From assembly GCA_905211615.1 (NCBI GenBank), contig CAJMBB010000021.1, positions 1 to 19,229 of the forward strand: a DNA stretch of 19,229 nt. The letters run 5' to 3'. The first letter of the stretch is position 1. Every line of letters starts with the position of its first letter. The position numbers and the translations under genes were made by a program. Shown here one piece after another: positions 7,943 through 14,631 of the stretch. The DNA is from an uncultured Collinsella sp. (GTDB lineage: Bacteria; Actinomycetota; Coriobacteriia; Coriobacteriales; Coriobacteriaceae). Under the pieces are notes generated by a model that made no database searches, was not told where the DNA came from, and saw only the letters and a program-made list of their open reading frames with translations.

Positions 7943-7982
7943 CCGTGTCATCTTGATTGTTCCCGCGCGGAAGGTACAGCTC

Positions 7983-9716
7983 ATGTCCAAGCTCAACATC
8001 GACCAGCGATCGATTCGCGATCTTCTCACCGATAAGCGATCAGACTTCCTCATCCCCGACTACCAGAGGCCCTACGCCTGGGGCGAGGATGAATGCGCAA
8101 CGCTGTGGGATGACCTGTTCTCGTTCGCTTTTCCAGGCGATGACTACGAGCGTTTCGACAGCGAGAACGACGAATACTTCCTAGGACCCATCGTCACCTT
8201 TAAGAACCTCTCTGGCCAACTCGAAATCATTGACGGCCAGCAACGCCTCACCACCATCATGCTGCTGCTCCGCGCGTTCTACGACAAGTTCACCAACATG
8301 AAGGATAAGCAGTCTGTGAAGATGCGCGAGGCAATCGCCCGTTGTGTATGGAAGACCGACGAGTTCGACGAGCCCGACATGGAGCGTCTCAAGATCGACT
8401 CCGAGGTTGCATCGGACAACGACAAAAATGAATTCCTCGAGATTTTACGAGAGGGCAATGTAGGCGATGGCTGGAAAAGCGCCTATGCCCGCAACTTTGC
8501 TTTCTTCCAGAGGAAAATTGAGCAACTGGTGAGCGAGTGGCCCACCTACACCGTCTACATGGCCACACGCGTCATCAACAATGTGATACTGTTGCCCATT
8601 GAAGCAGAGTCGCAGGACACCGCGCTACGCATCTTCTCGACTCTAAACGACCGAGGGCTGCCTCTCTCGGATGCCGACATCTTCAAGAGCCAGTTCTACA
8701 AGCATTATTCCGACACGGGGCGCAAGGACGAGTTCATCCGTCGCTGGAAGGCGCTCGAGGAGGGAGCGAACGCTATCTTCCGGCCCATGCGCGGAACACC
8801 AACCGATGAGCTATTTACGCGCTACATGTACTACCGCCGCGCGAAGAAAGGCATCCGCGACACGACCACCGCATCGTTGCGCGACTTCTTCGGTGCCGAT
8901 GGCTACGCCATGCTCAAGGAGGACGCTACGCTCGACGATCTCGAGGCGCTGCTCGGCTTCTGGAAACGCGTCGACGCGCAGGAAGGGTTCAGCGAGCGCG
9001 TGCTCCGCAGGCTCTTCGTGCTGAACTACGCCCCCAACGGCATGTGGACCTATCTGCTAAGCGTCTGGTTCCTCGCCAACCGCGACAGCAAAGGTGTCCT
9101 CGATGACGAGGCACTCTACGGCTTTCTAAACAAGATCACGGCATTCGTTCTCGCCTACGCCATTGAGCGTCCCGGCGTGAATGCGCTGCGTTCGCCAGTG
9201 TATCCCGAGATGATCAACATCGTGGAGCACCGCCCGGTGGAGTTTCCTAACCACCACTTCAATCGCGCAAATATTGCTGAGCGATTCCGAACCTACGTGT
9301 TCACTAACGGCAGGCCTGTAACGAAGTCCATGCTCACTTGGTGGGCGTACGCAGACCCAGATCAACCACTCATGGACCTAGACACTACGCTCGAAATTGA
9401 GCACATCTATGCCAAGAAGCGCAACGAGGTAGACCCGCTCGTCGACCAATCCAACCTGGAGGCGCTGGGTAACAAGGCGCTGCTCGAGAAGCGTGTAAAC
9501 ATCCGCGCGGCCGACTACAGATTCTGCGATAAACGCAAGTACTATGAGGGATACACCGACGGCAATGGCAAGCGCAAAGCCGGAACAAAGATCGCGGAAC
9601 TCAAGCGCCTGACACAAGTCATGGGAGACTTCACCGAAATAGACATCGCGACTCGCACGGCACGGATCATCGATGCCTTCGTGGACTACCTGGGCGACAA
9701 CGGACTTTTGAGCTAA
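7983..9716 (+). CDS. DUF262-DUF1524 protein (GmrSD-like putative restriction nuclease)
   Basis: This 577-residue protein has the two-domain plan of GmrSD/BrxU-type modification-dependent restriction enzymes. The N-terminal DUF262 (ParB-like nucleotidase fold) shows IPDYQRPYAWGE (24-35), DGQQRLTT (84-91) and NDRGLPLSDADIF (222-234). The C-terminal DUF1524 HNH nuclease domain shows EIEHIYAKK with H474, then NLEALGN (491-497) and N506. Characterised relatives cut phage DNA carrying modified cytosines using nucleotide hydrolysis; the target here is unknown. The frame is open upstream to 7311, but the protein-like part begins at MSKLNIDQ, and GGAAGG lies 7 bases before this ATG (7983). A small gene follows after 9 bases, its Shine-Dalgarno overlapping this stop codon, so the two form an operon. 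The cassette is bracketed by duplicated flavoprotein sequence, a sign of insertion. Confidence 0.88.
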   Translation: MSKLNIDQRSIRDLLTDKRSDFLIPDYQRPYAWGEDECATLWDDLFSFAFPGDDYERFDSENDEYFLGPIVTFKNLSGQLEIIDGQQRLTTIMLLLRAFYDKFTNMKDKQSVKMREAIARCVWKTDEFDEPDMERLKIDSEVASDNDKNEFLEILREGNVGDGWKSAYARNFAFFQRKIEQLVSEWPTYTVYMATRVINNVILLPIEAESQDTALRIFSTLNDRGLPLSDADIFKSQFYKHYSDTGRKDEFIRRWKALEEGANAIFRPMRGTPTDELFTRYMYYRRAKKGIRDTTTASLRDFFGADGYAMLKEDATLDDLEALLGFWKRVDAQEGFSERVLRRLFVLNYAPNGMWTYLLSVWFLANRDSKGVLDDEALYGFLNKITAFVLAYAIERPGVNALRSPVYPEMINIVEHRPVEFPNHHFNRANIAERFRTYVFTNGRPVTKSMLTWWAYADPDQPLMDLDTTLEIEHIYAKKRNEVDPLVDQSNLEALGNKALLEKRVNIRAADYRFCDKRKYYEGYTDGNGKRKAGTKIAELKRLTQVMGDFTEIDIATRTARIIDAFVDYLGDNGLLS

Positions 9717-9725
9717 GGAGCGAAC

Positions 9726-10070
9726 ATGTTCGAAAGACTAACCAGGTACGCTGGCAAGCTGGCGGACAGAAACATGAATGTCGAGCTTGGGGGCGGGACG
9801 CTCGGACTCGAGGATTTTGTCGACGATTTCTATGAACTGGACGGGTTCGCGGACACCAGCTACTTCGAGACGCTTGAACGCCATGGCATCGACACCTCGG
9901 AAGGCATAGACAGCTGCGACATCGACCATGGGGACATTGACCTGATACGTGCATGCATCACGTGGTGCGTTCGTGGCGACCGCTTCTGCGACGGACTCCT
10001 TGCAGCGCAAGCCAGGAGTGGGTTTCTGGACCGCTGCCTCTCCCGGCTGAAGGAGCTCGACGAGGGCTGA
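9726..10070 (+). CDS. Small DUF6508-like protein, partner of the DUF262-DUF1524 nuclease
   Basis: This 114-residue acidic protein has no signal peptide or membrane segment. The C-terminal part contains RGDRFCDGLL (83-92) followed by a leucine-rich helix ending RLKELDEG, a pattern I associate with DUF6508 proteins; that assignment is from memory and tentative. AAGGAG overlaps the stop of the nuclease gene, giving a 9-base gap and probable translational coupling. The protein could be a regulator, specificity factor or immunity partner of the nuclease, but nothing in the sequence decides this. It has no paralogue in the window. Confidence 0.78.
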   Translation: MFERLTRYAGKLADRNMNVELGGGTLGLEDFVDDFYELDGFADTSYFETLERHGIDTSEGIDSCDIDHGDIDLIRACITWCVRGDRFCDGLLAAQARSGFLDRCLSRLKELDEG

Positions 10071-10163
10071 GCGGCTGCCGCGAAGACATTTCGCCCGTGA
10101 CAGTTACCAACGATAAGCAATAAATCAAGGAGCGTTCCTCAGATAAAGGCCAGCTACAGCTGA

Positions 10164-10199
10164 TAGCAAAACTTGCAAAAAATAGCAAAAGTTGCAAAA
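10164..10199. repeat. Two 17-bp tandem repeats, period 19 bp
   Basis: TAGCAAAA-C-TTGCAAAA (10164-10180) is repeated as TAGCAAAA-G-TTGCAAAA (10183-10199), with a 2-bp gap and one mismatch. Each unit contains the small dyad GCAA-N3-TTGC. A CAGCT-AC-AGCTG palindrome (10151-10162) lies just upstream. Spacing of about two helical turns is typical of tandem operator sites. The repeats lie between the DUF6508-like gene and the intact flavoprotein gene, 94 bases downstream of the former's stop, so it is unclear which promoter, if any, they serve. Confidence 0.7.
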
Positions 10200-10294
10200 G
10201 AAACTGTCAGCAACTATGCATGGCAATCAGTAATCCTCTTGGTAAGGGAAGTAGGCTTTTCGCCAACGCTGATTGCCATGCGTTCTTCTTGCCC

Positions 10295-10825
10295 TTAGGC
10301 GAGCTTGCGAGCGAGCTCTCGCACCTCTTCCAACTTGGGCGACGATGCCATGCTATCGCGCTCGGTCATACCGCTGATGGTGACAATACCCTGGTCCTCC
10401 CACTTGCAGTACGCGCAGGTTGACTTGTACATAGCGATCGCCGCATCATAGACGCCCTCGCTGTGGCTATCGAGCAAAAGGGCCGTCTTGGTGAACGGGA
10501 AGCCCGTAGCACCGAAGGCGTACAGGCGATCGATGGCGGCCTTCTCCTGCGCAGTGATATCAAACCAGTAGATAGGCGAAGCGAAGACAACCATGTCGGC
10601 GCCTTTCAGCGACTCGATCACGTCGGCCATGTCGTCCTTCTGCACGCAAGTGCCCTCATGGGTAAAGCAGTACTGGCATCCCAGACAACCAGCGATCTTT
10701 TTGCCGGCAACGCGGACGACCTCGACCGTATGGCCGCCCTCGCGCGCGGTCTCGGCAAACGCCTCGACCATGGTGTCGGTATTGGCACCCTTGCGCGGGC
10801 TACCACTCAATACAACGATATTCAT
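10295..10825 (-). CDS. Iron-sulfur flavoprotein / NAD(P)H-dependent FMN reductase family
   Basis: This 176-residue cytoplasmic protein has a flavodoxin fold. The FMN phosphate loop is SGSPRKGANT (7-16). A cysteine cluster C47-x2-C50-x2-C53-x6-C60 resembles the compact 4Fe-4S motif of iron-sulfur flavoproteins (Isf), and FASPIYW (81-87) is the usual flavin-contacting segment. Two further cysteines occur in the STCAYCKW segment. The family transfers electrons from ferredoxin or NAD(P)H to small acceptors such as quinones, O2 or H2O2; the substrate here is unknown. AGGAGGGAG lies 6 bases before the ATG. A hairpin (10842-10863) abuts that Shine-Dalgarno. It stands alone on the minus strand downstream of the hydrolase gene and has a truncated second copy at 7407-7700. 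Confidence 0.9.
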   Translation of the reverse strand: MNIVVLSGSPRKGANTDTMVEAFAETAREGGHTVEVVRVAGKKIAGCLGCQYCFTHEGTCVQKDDMADVIESLKGADMVVFASPIYWFDITAQEKAAIDRLYAFGATGFPFTKTALLLDSHSEGVYDAAIAMYKSTCAYCKWEDQGIVTISGMTERDSMASSPKLEEVRELARKLA

Positions 10826-10841
10826 AGAAATCTCCCTCCTT

Positions 10842-10863
10842 CATGCCGCAGGCGCGCGGCATG
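10842..10863 (-). promoter_or_regulatory. 5' leader hairpin adjoining the flavoprotein ribosome binding site
   Basis: CATGCCGC and GCGGCATG are perfect 8-bp arms around a 6-nt loop. In the minus-strand mRNA the hairpin ends about two bases before AGGAGGGAG. It could limit ribosome access or stabilise the 5' end. In the degraded left copy the arms are eroded. Confidence 0.5.
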
Positions 10864-10970
10864 TTTTCTTGTAGCCAAAACGAATGGAGTTAATCAATCG
10901 CCTCGTTTCAGCTACTCCCACTCTTTAGAAGAATCGTCGCTGGAGACTTGCCATTAAATCAAGGCACGCC

Positions 10971-11942
10971 TTATTTCAGATATTCCTCAAAGAATGCCTT
11001 CAGCTTTCCAAACGGAATGATGTCCATCTGATCGTAAAGGTCGGTGTGGCTGGCACCGGGGATAATGAGCAATTCCTTGTTGTCCCCAGTCAGCTTGCCG
11101 TACGCGGTTTCGCTGAAATAGCGGGAGTGCGCCTTCTCGCCGTGCACCAGCAGCACGGCAGAGCGGATCTCGCCGGCGTATTGCAGGATCGGCATATTCA
11201 AAAACGACAGCGAAGACGTCACATTCCAGCCGCCGTTGGAGTTCAGGCTGCGGGGATGATAGCCTCGCGGAGTTTTGTAGTAGGCGTAATAGTCCGCCAC
11301 AAACTGCGGCGCGTCCTCCGGCAGCGGATCGACCACGCCGCCCGCCAGCGCATAGCTGCCGTTTTTATAGTCCTCGGTGCGCTGCGCGTTCAGCGCTTTC
11401 CGCTTTTCGAAGCGCGCCTGCTCGGAATCCTCGGCGTCAAAGTAGTCGTTTGCGGTCACGCGGGTCATGTCGTACATCGTCATGGCCGCGGTAGCTTTGA
11501 TACGGGTGTCGATGGCCGCCGCATTGACTGCCATGCCGCCCCAACCGCAGATACCGATGATGCCGATACGCTCCGGATCAACGCTTTCCTGTACCGAGAG
11601 GAAGTCCGCCGCTGCGCAGAAGTCCTCGGTGTTGATGTCCGGCGATGCTACATAGCGGGGCGTGCCGCCGCTCTCGCCGGTATAGGACGGGTCAAAGGCA
11701 ATTGCGAAAAAGCCCAGCTCCGCCATTTTCTGCGCGTACAGACCGGAGGACTGCTCCTTCACCGCGCCAAACGGGCCGCTGACGGCGATAGCAGGCAGCT
11801 TACCTTCCGCGTTCTTAGGTACGTACACGTCGGCAGCAAGCGTGATGCCGTATCGGTTGTGGAAGGTCGCCTTGCTGTGCTCAACCTTGTCGCTTTTGGG
11901 GAATACCTTGTCCCATTCCTGCGTCAGTTTCAACTGCTCCAT
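10971..11942 (-). CDS. Alpha/beta hydrolase (dienelactone hydrolase/YcjY-like)
   Basis: This 323-residue soluble alpha/beta hydrolase resembles the YcjY/FrsA-like branch of the dienelactone hydrolase superfamily. The oxyanion-side segment is AVSGPFGAVKEQ (53-64), and DPSYTGESGG (84-93) is a conserved loop. The elbow reads GICGWGG (130-136), placing Cys132 where a nucleophile is expected by analogy with dienelactone hydrolase (GxCxG), although the usual closing glycine is Trp134. The acid is probably E269 in VHGEKAHS and the base is H299 in GASHTD. It begins 2 bases after the stop of the carboxymuconolactone-decarboxylase/cupin gene, with GGGAAGG 7 bases upstream of its ATG, so the two are translationally coupled. 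The joint role is probably detoxification of a carbonyl or aromatic-derived compound; the substrate is unknown. Confidence 0.9.
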   Translation of the reverse strand: MEQLKLTQEWDKVFPKSDKVEHSKATFHNRYGITLAADVYVPKNAEGKLPAIAVSGPFGAVKEQSSGLYAQKMAELGFFAIAFDPSYTGESGGTPRYVASPDINTEDFCAAADFLSVQESVDPERIGIIGICGWGGMAVNAAAIDTRIKATAAMTMYDMTRVTANDYFDAEDSEQARFEKRKALNAQRTEDYKNGSYALAGGVVDPLPEDAPQFVADYYAYYKTPRGYHPRSLNSNGGWNVTSSLSFLNMPILQYAGEIRSAVLLVHGEKAHSRYFSETAYGKLTGDNKELLIIPGASHTDLYDQMDIIPFGKLKAFFEEYLK

Positions 11943-11944
11943 GC

Positions 11945-12709
11945 CTAAGCCTTCCCGTCAATCGCTTTAAGGTATTGCTCGTCGTCCACGGGCTCCAACC
12001 ACTCGTTGGAGGCCTCCTCGCCCGGAACCTCCACCGCGAGATGGGAGAACCAGCTGTCGGGCGCCGCACCGTGCCAATGTTTCACACCCGGAGCGATGTT
12101 GACCACGTCGCCAGGGCGCAGTTCCTGTGCCGGTTTGCCCCATTCCTGGTAAAACCCTCGGCCAGCCACGCAGACGAGGATCTGCCCGCCGCCGCTTTTG
12201 GCGTGATGGGTGTGCCAGTTGTTGCGGCAGCCGGGCTCAAACGTCACGTTGTAAACGCCGACTTGCTCGGTGGAAAGGGGTGAGAGGTAGCTTTGACCGA
12301 TAAAGTACTTCGCAAATGCGTCGTTGGGGGCACCGATGGGAAACGCCATCTCGTTTTGGTGCTGCGCCTTTGCGTCGGCAGCGGCTTCGTCCGCCCAGAC
12401 CTCCTTCGCCATGCGAAAGGCCGCCCACGCCTTGGGCCATCCCGCATAAAACGCCGCATGCGTAAGGATTTCAGCTATCTCAGTCCTGGTCACGCCATTG
12501 TTCTTTGCGGACATCAGATGATATTGAAACGAAGAGTCCGTCAGGCCCTGCGCCATTAGGGCAACCACCGTCACTATGCTGCGATCTCGAAGGGAAAGCC
12601 CGTCTTCTCGGCTCCACACCTCGCCGAACAGCACATCGTCATTGAGCTGTGCGAATTTGGGGGCAAAGTCCCCCAGGGCATCTCTACCTGCCGTCTGTTT
12701 AATTGCCAT
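11945..12709 (-). CDS. Carboxymuconolactone decarboxylase-like / cupin fusion protein
   Basis: This 254-residue protein fuses two small domains. Residues about 20-110 form a carboxymuconolactone decarboxylase (AhpD-like) domain with LRDRSIVTVVAL (40-51) and the helix ILTHAAFYAGWPKAW (81-95, H84). The CxxC redox pair of AhpD is absent, so peroxidase-reductase activity is unlikely. Residues about 150-230 form a cupin: GCRNNWHTHH gives metal ligands H166 and H168, the usual glutamate is replaced by Q176, and PGDVVNIAPGVKHWHG supplies H211/H213. AGGAGG at 12719-12724 lies 9 bases before the ATG. The gene is first in an operon with the downstream hydrolase and is divergent from a MerR regulator. 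Such CMD-cupin proteins commonly occur with AdhR-like regulators and aldo-keto reductases. Confidence 0.9.
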   Translation of the reverse strand: MAIKQTAGRDALGDFAPKFAQLNDDVLFGEVWSREDGLSLRDRSIVTVVALMAQGLTDSSFQYHLMSAKNNGVTRTEIAEILTHAAFYAGWPKAWAAFRMAKEVWADEAAADAKAQHQNEMAFPIGAPNDAFAKYFIGQSYLSPLSTEQVGVYNVTFEPGCRNNWHTHHAKSGGGQILVCVAGRGFYQEWGKPAQELRPGDVVNIAPGVKHWHGAAPDSWFSHLAVEVPGEEASNEWLEPVDDEQYLKAIDGKA

Positions 12710-12871
12710 GATTGATTTCCTCCTGTCGATGGTTTTGAGTGCAAAACTGCTTCCGCGCAGCTAAGCCGCGCCTAGACTCCCATGCCCATTCGTCGCGCCT
12801 GCTCAAGGGCGGGGTGACCGGCGATTACTGAACACCCCTTGCGCTCCCAATTTATATTGACGAGAATGAAG

Positions 12872-12899
12872 GTAATACCTAAACCTAACTTTAGGTCAA
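12872..12899 (-). promoter_or_regulatory. MerR-controlled promoter and operator of the CMD-cupin/hydrolase operon
   Basis: On the minus strand, TTGACC (12899-12894) and TATTAC (12877-12872) form a -35/-10 pair with a spacer of about 16 bases. The inverted repeat ACCTAAA-N6-TTTAGGT (12877-12896) sits between them. The order TTGACCTAAAGTTAGGTTTA closely resembles the operator layout of AdhR-type MerR regulators, which bind between -35 and -10. The regulator gene next door starts on the other strand at 12931, so the same site could also control its own expression. Confidence 0.68.
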
Positions 12900-12930
12900 G
12901 GAGTTAATTCGAGATTTGTCCGGAGGACCC

Positions 12931-13371
12931 ATGTACACAATCGGACAGGTGGCGGAGATGTTCGATCTGCCCGTTTCCACGCTGCGTTATTACGACAAGC
13001 AGGGGTTGTTCCCGGAATTGGAGCGGACGTCCGGCATTCGCCGATTCGGCGATACGGAACTCGAGGCGCTTCGGGTCATCGAATGCTTAAAGAAGGCTGG
13101 GATGGAGATCAAGGACATCCGGCTGTTCATGGAATGGTGTGCGGAGGGCCCATCGACATATCCCAAGCGCAAGGCCATGTTCGAGGAGCGAAAGGCCCAC
13201 ATGGAGTCGGAGATCGCGAAGATGAACCGCGCGCTGGACATGTTGAAGTTCAAATGCTGGTACTACGAGCAGGCGATTCAGGATGGCAACGAGGATAGAC
13301 TGAAGGCGCTGATTCCCGACAATTTGCCGGAAGAGATCAGAGATACCTACGATAACGCCCACGCTCAATAA
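12931..13371 (+). CDS. MerR-family transcriptional regulator, AdhR-like
   Basis: This 146-residue DNA-binding regulator has an N-terminal winged helix (MYTIGQVAEMFDLPVSTLRYYDKQGL, residues 1-26), the wing segment GIRRFGD (35-41), a long dimerisation helix (about 75-108) and a short C-terminal tail with KCWYYE (108-113). Cysteine 52 in VIECLKKAGM matches the conserved Cys52 through which Bacillus subtilis AdhR senses aldehydes and other electrophiles. The ATG at 12931 is used because GGAGG (12922-12926) lies 4 bases upstream; a TTG five codons earlier has no site. It is divergent from the CMD-cupin/hydrolase operon, with a dyad operator between them, so that operon is the likely target. Other electrophile-linked genes nearby may also be controlled. 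Sensing chemistry is inferred from the family. Confidence 0.92.
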   Translation: MYTIGQVAEMFDLPVSTLRYYDKQGLFPELERTSGIRRFGDTELEALRVIECLKKAGMEIKDIRLFMEWCAEGPSTYPKRKAMFEERKAHMESEIAKMNRALDMLKFKCWYYEQAIQDGNEDRLKALIPDNLPEEIRDTYDNAHAQ

Positions 13372-13432
13372 TGCCGCCCGATGCTCAAGGGGGTTTGGCA
13401 AGGAGTCGTTTTAGGCAGACATGCAAAAAGAA

Positions 13433-13460
13433 AGCCTCCGAACCAGAAGGTTCGGAGGCT
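13433..13460. terminator. Bidirectional intrinsic terminator between merR-type and LysR genes
   Basis: A perfect 12-bp stem, AGCCTCCGAACC and its complement, encloses an AGAA loop. On the plus strand it is followed by ATTATT; on the minus strand by TTCTTTTTGC, a good T-run. It lies 61 bases past the stop of the MerR gene and about 140 bases past the stop of the convergent LysR gene. The 142 bases between it and the LysR stop hold nothing recognisable. Confidence 0.88.
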
Positions 13461-13602
13461 ATTATTCCCGTTATTTCGCTGATGGCTTTGCTCTATGGCG
13501 ACGCCAAAACAGCATCAGGCGGTACTCGACGGTATCAAAACGCGAGTTCAAAAGCCAGTTCCCGTTGTCCCCATAGACATAAGCGCATCTGCTCGCGGTT
13601 GC

Positions 13603-14502
13603 CTATCGATGCTCTGCCTCGAGCACGGCAGACACCGCATCGAGGAACTCCCGCACATGGTCTGCGGGCTGCAGCGAATGAAGCAGTCCGTAAGACACGA
13701 GACAGTCCCAATCGGTAGGGACGGTTTTGAGCATGGGGTGGACGTTGGCCCATAACGGCAGCGTCGCAAGCGCGAGGTCCTCGTTCGCGCCGCGATTGAA
13801 CACCTCCGCCCGATATTGCGGGAAGTCTACGAGCGCGATTTGAGGATGATGCAAGAGTATCTCGTCGCGCACGCGATCGATTTCGGCGTTCCAGCCCCGG
13901 CGTATAAGCATAAGACTGTGATTGTGGAGGTCGTCGAATGTGACGATGTCGCGTTTGGCGAGTTCGCTGTCGACGGGAACGGCGCACCAGAGCGGCTCGC
14001 GCGAAAGCTCGAGGCCCAGGCACCCGCGCTCTTTAAGAAAGGCATCGTCGAAAATCCCCACCACGATATCCATGTCTTGCCCGAGGTTCGCCAAACCGCG
14101 CGCCGCCGAGGGTGTGTTATCAAACGTGACCACCTGAAGGCTCATGCCAGGGCAACGTTCCTTCACCTTCGGCCACAGCTTCGTGAGCGGCGTGCTGGGC
14201 GTCATGAGCGACACTCCCACGCGGATGATGCGCTTTTCTCCACGCTCGGCGACGCGGGCGCGTGCGATTGATTCTTGAGAGTACTGCACGATATGGCGGG
14301 CGTCGGCGAGCAGCGACCTGCCTGCTCGCGTAAGCGAAAGCCCCTGATGCGATCGGTGGAACAGCGTAAGGCCTAGCCGCGACTCCAGCAGGTTCATCTG
14401 CTTGATGACGGCCGTGGGCGTGATGAAGGACTCTTGTGCCGCTTTGGAGAAGCTGCCCGCCTCCGCCACGCGGATGAAAGTGTCAAGCTGTGGGTTGTAC
14501 AT
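13603..14502 (-). CDS. LysR-family transcriptional regulator
   Basis: This 299-residue regulator starts with a LysR winged helix-turn-helix (LDTFIRVAEAGSFSKAAQ, then LLESRLGLTLFHRSHQGLSLTRAG), followed by a periplasmic-binding-protein-like effector domain from about residue 90 to the end. The ATG at 14502 is chosen because AGGAGG (14507-14512) precedes it by 4 bases; a GTG at 14517 would lie upstream of that site. It is divergent from the aldo-keto reductase gene, with 129 bases between the starts, the classic arrangement for a LysR regulator and its target. The predicted target is therefore the five-gene redox run at 14632-18577. The effector cannot be read from the sequence. Confidence 0.93.
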   Translation of the reverse strand: MYNPQLDTFIRVAEAGSFSKAAQESFITPTAVIKQMNLLESRLGLTLFHRSHQGLSLTRAGRSLLADARHIVQYSQESIARARVAERGEKRIIRVGVSLMTPSTPLTKLWPKVKERCPGMSLQVVTFDNTPSAARGLANLGQDMDIVVGIFDDAFLKERGCLGLELSREPLWCAVPVDSELAKRDIVTFDDLHNHSLMLIRRGWNAEIDRVRDEILLHHPQIALVDFPQYRAEVFNRGANEDLALATLPLWANVHPMLKTVPTDWDCLVSYGLLHSLQPADHVREFLDAVSAVLEAEHR

Positions 14503-14531
14503 CGATCCTCCTGTCACGCATTATGTGCCGT

Positions 14532-14550
14532 ATATACCCCATGGTTATAT
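14532..14550. promoter_or_regulatory. Imperfect dyad, candidate LysR binding site
   Basis: ATATACCC-CAT-GGTTATAT forms an inverted repeat matching at 7 of 8 arm positions in the gap between the divergent LysR and aldo-keto reductase genes. AT-rich arms in this location suit a LysR operator, but I saw no clear promoter elements to fix its geometry. Confidence 0.4.
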
Positions 14551-14631
14551 CCATCATTCCAACGTGAACTTCTCGCACGTCAGTAAACGCCGTAGCCTTG
14601 TATTCGAAAAGTCGCCATTAAGGAGGAGACC

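Larger units (their letters stand above)
10236..10900. repeat. Right direct repeat: intact flavoprotein gene and leader
   Basis: This is the complete counterpart of 7347-7770. Similarity begins at a shared CTCTTGGTAAGG, 59 bases beyond the gene's stop codon, and ends in the leader around 10900. The two repeats flank 2.5 kb carrying the nuclease operon. Confidence 0.85.

Noticed and set aside
7311..7982. N-terminal extension of the DUF262-DUF1524 frame by 224 codons
   Set aside because: Most of this stretch is antisense to the degraded flavoprotein copy, has no family resemblance, and the ATG at 7983 has its own ribosome binding site and an upstream TATAAT.
10098..10209. TGACAGTT / AACTGTCA as terminal inverted repeats of an insertion element
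   Set aside because: The arms are only 8 bp and 96 bases apart, with no transposase and no target duplication visible; chance is a fair explanation.
11046..11948. 300-codon open frame on the plus strand opposite the alpha/beta hydrolase
   Set aside because: The minus-strand frame has a clear hydrolase fold, Shine-Dalgarno site and operon coupling; the plus-strand frame is Arg/Val/His-rich shadow sequence.
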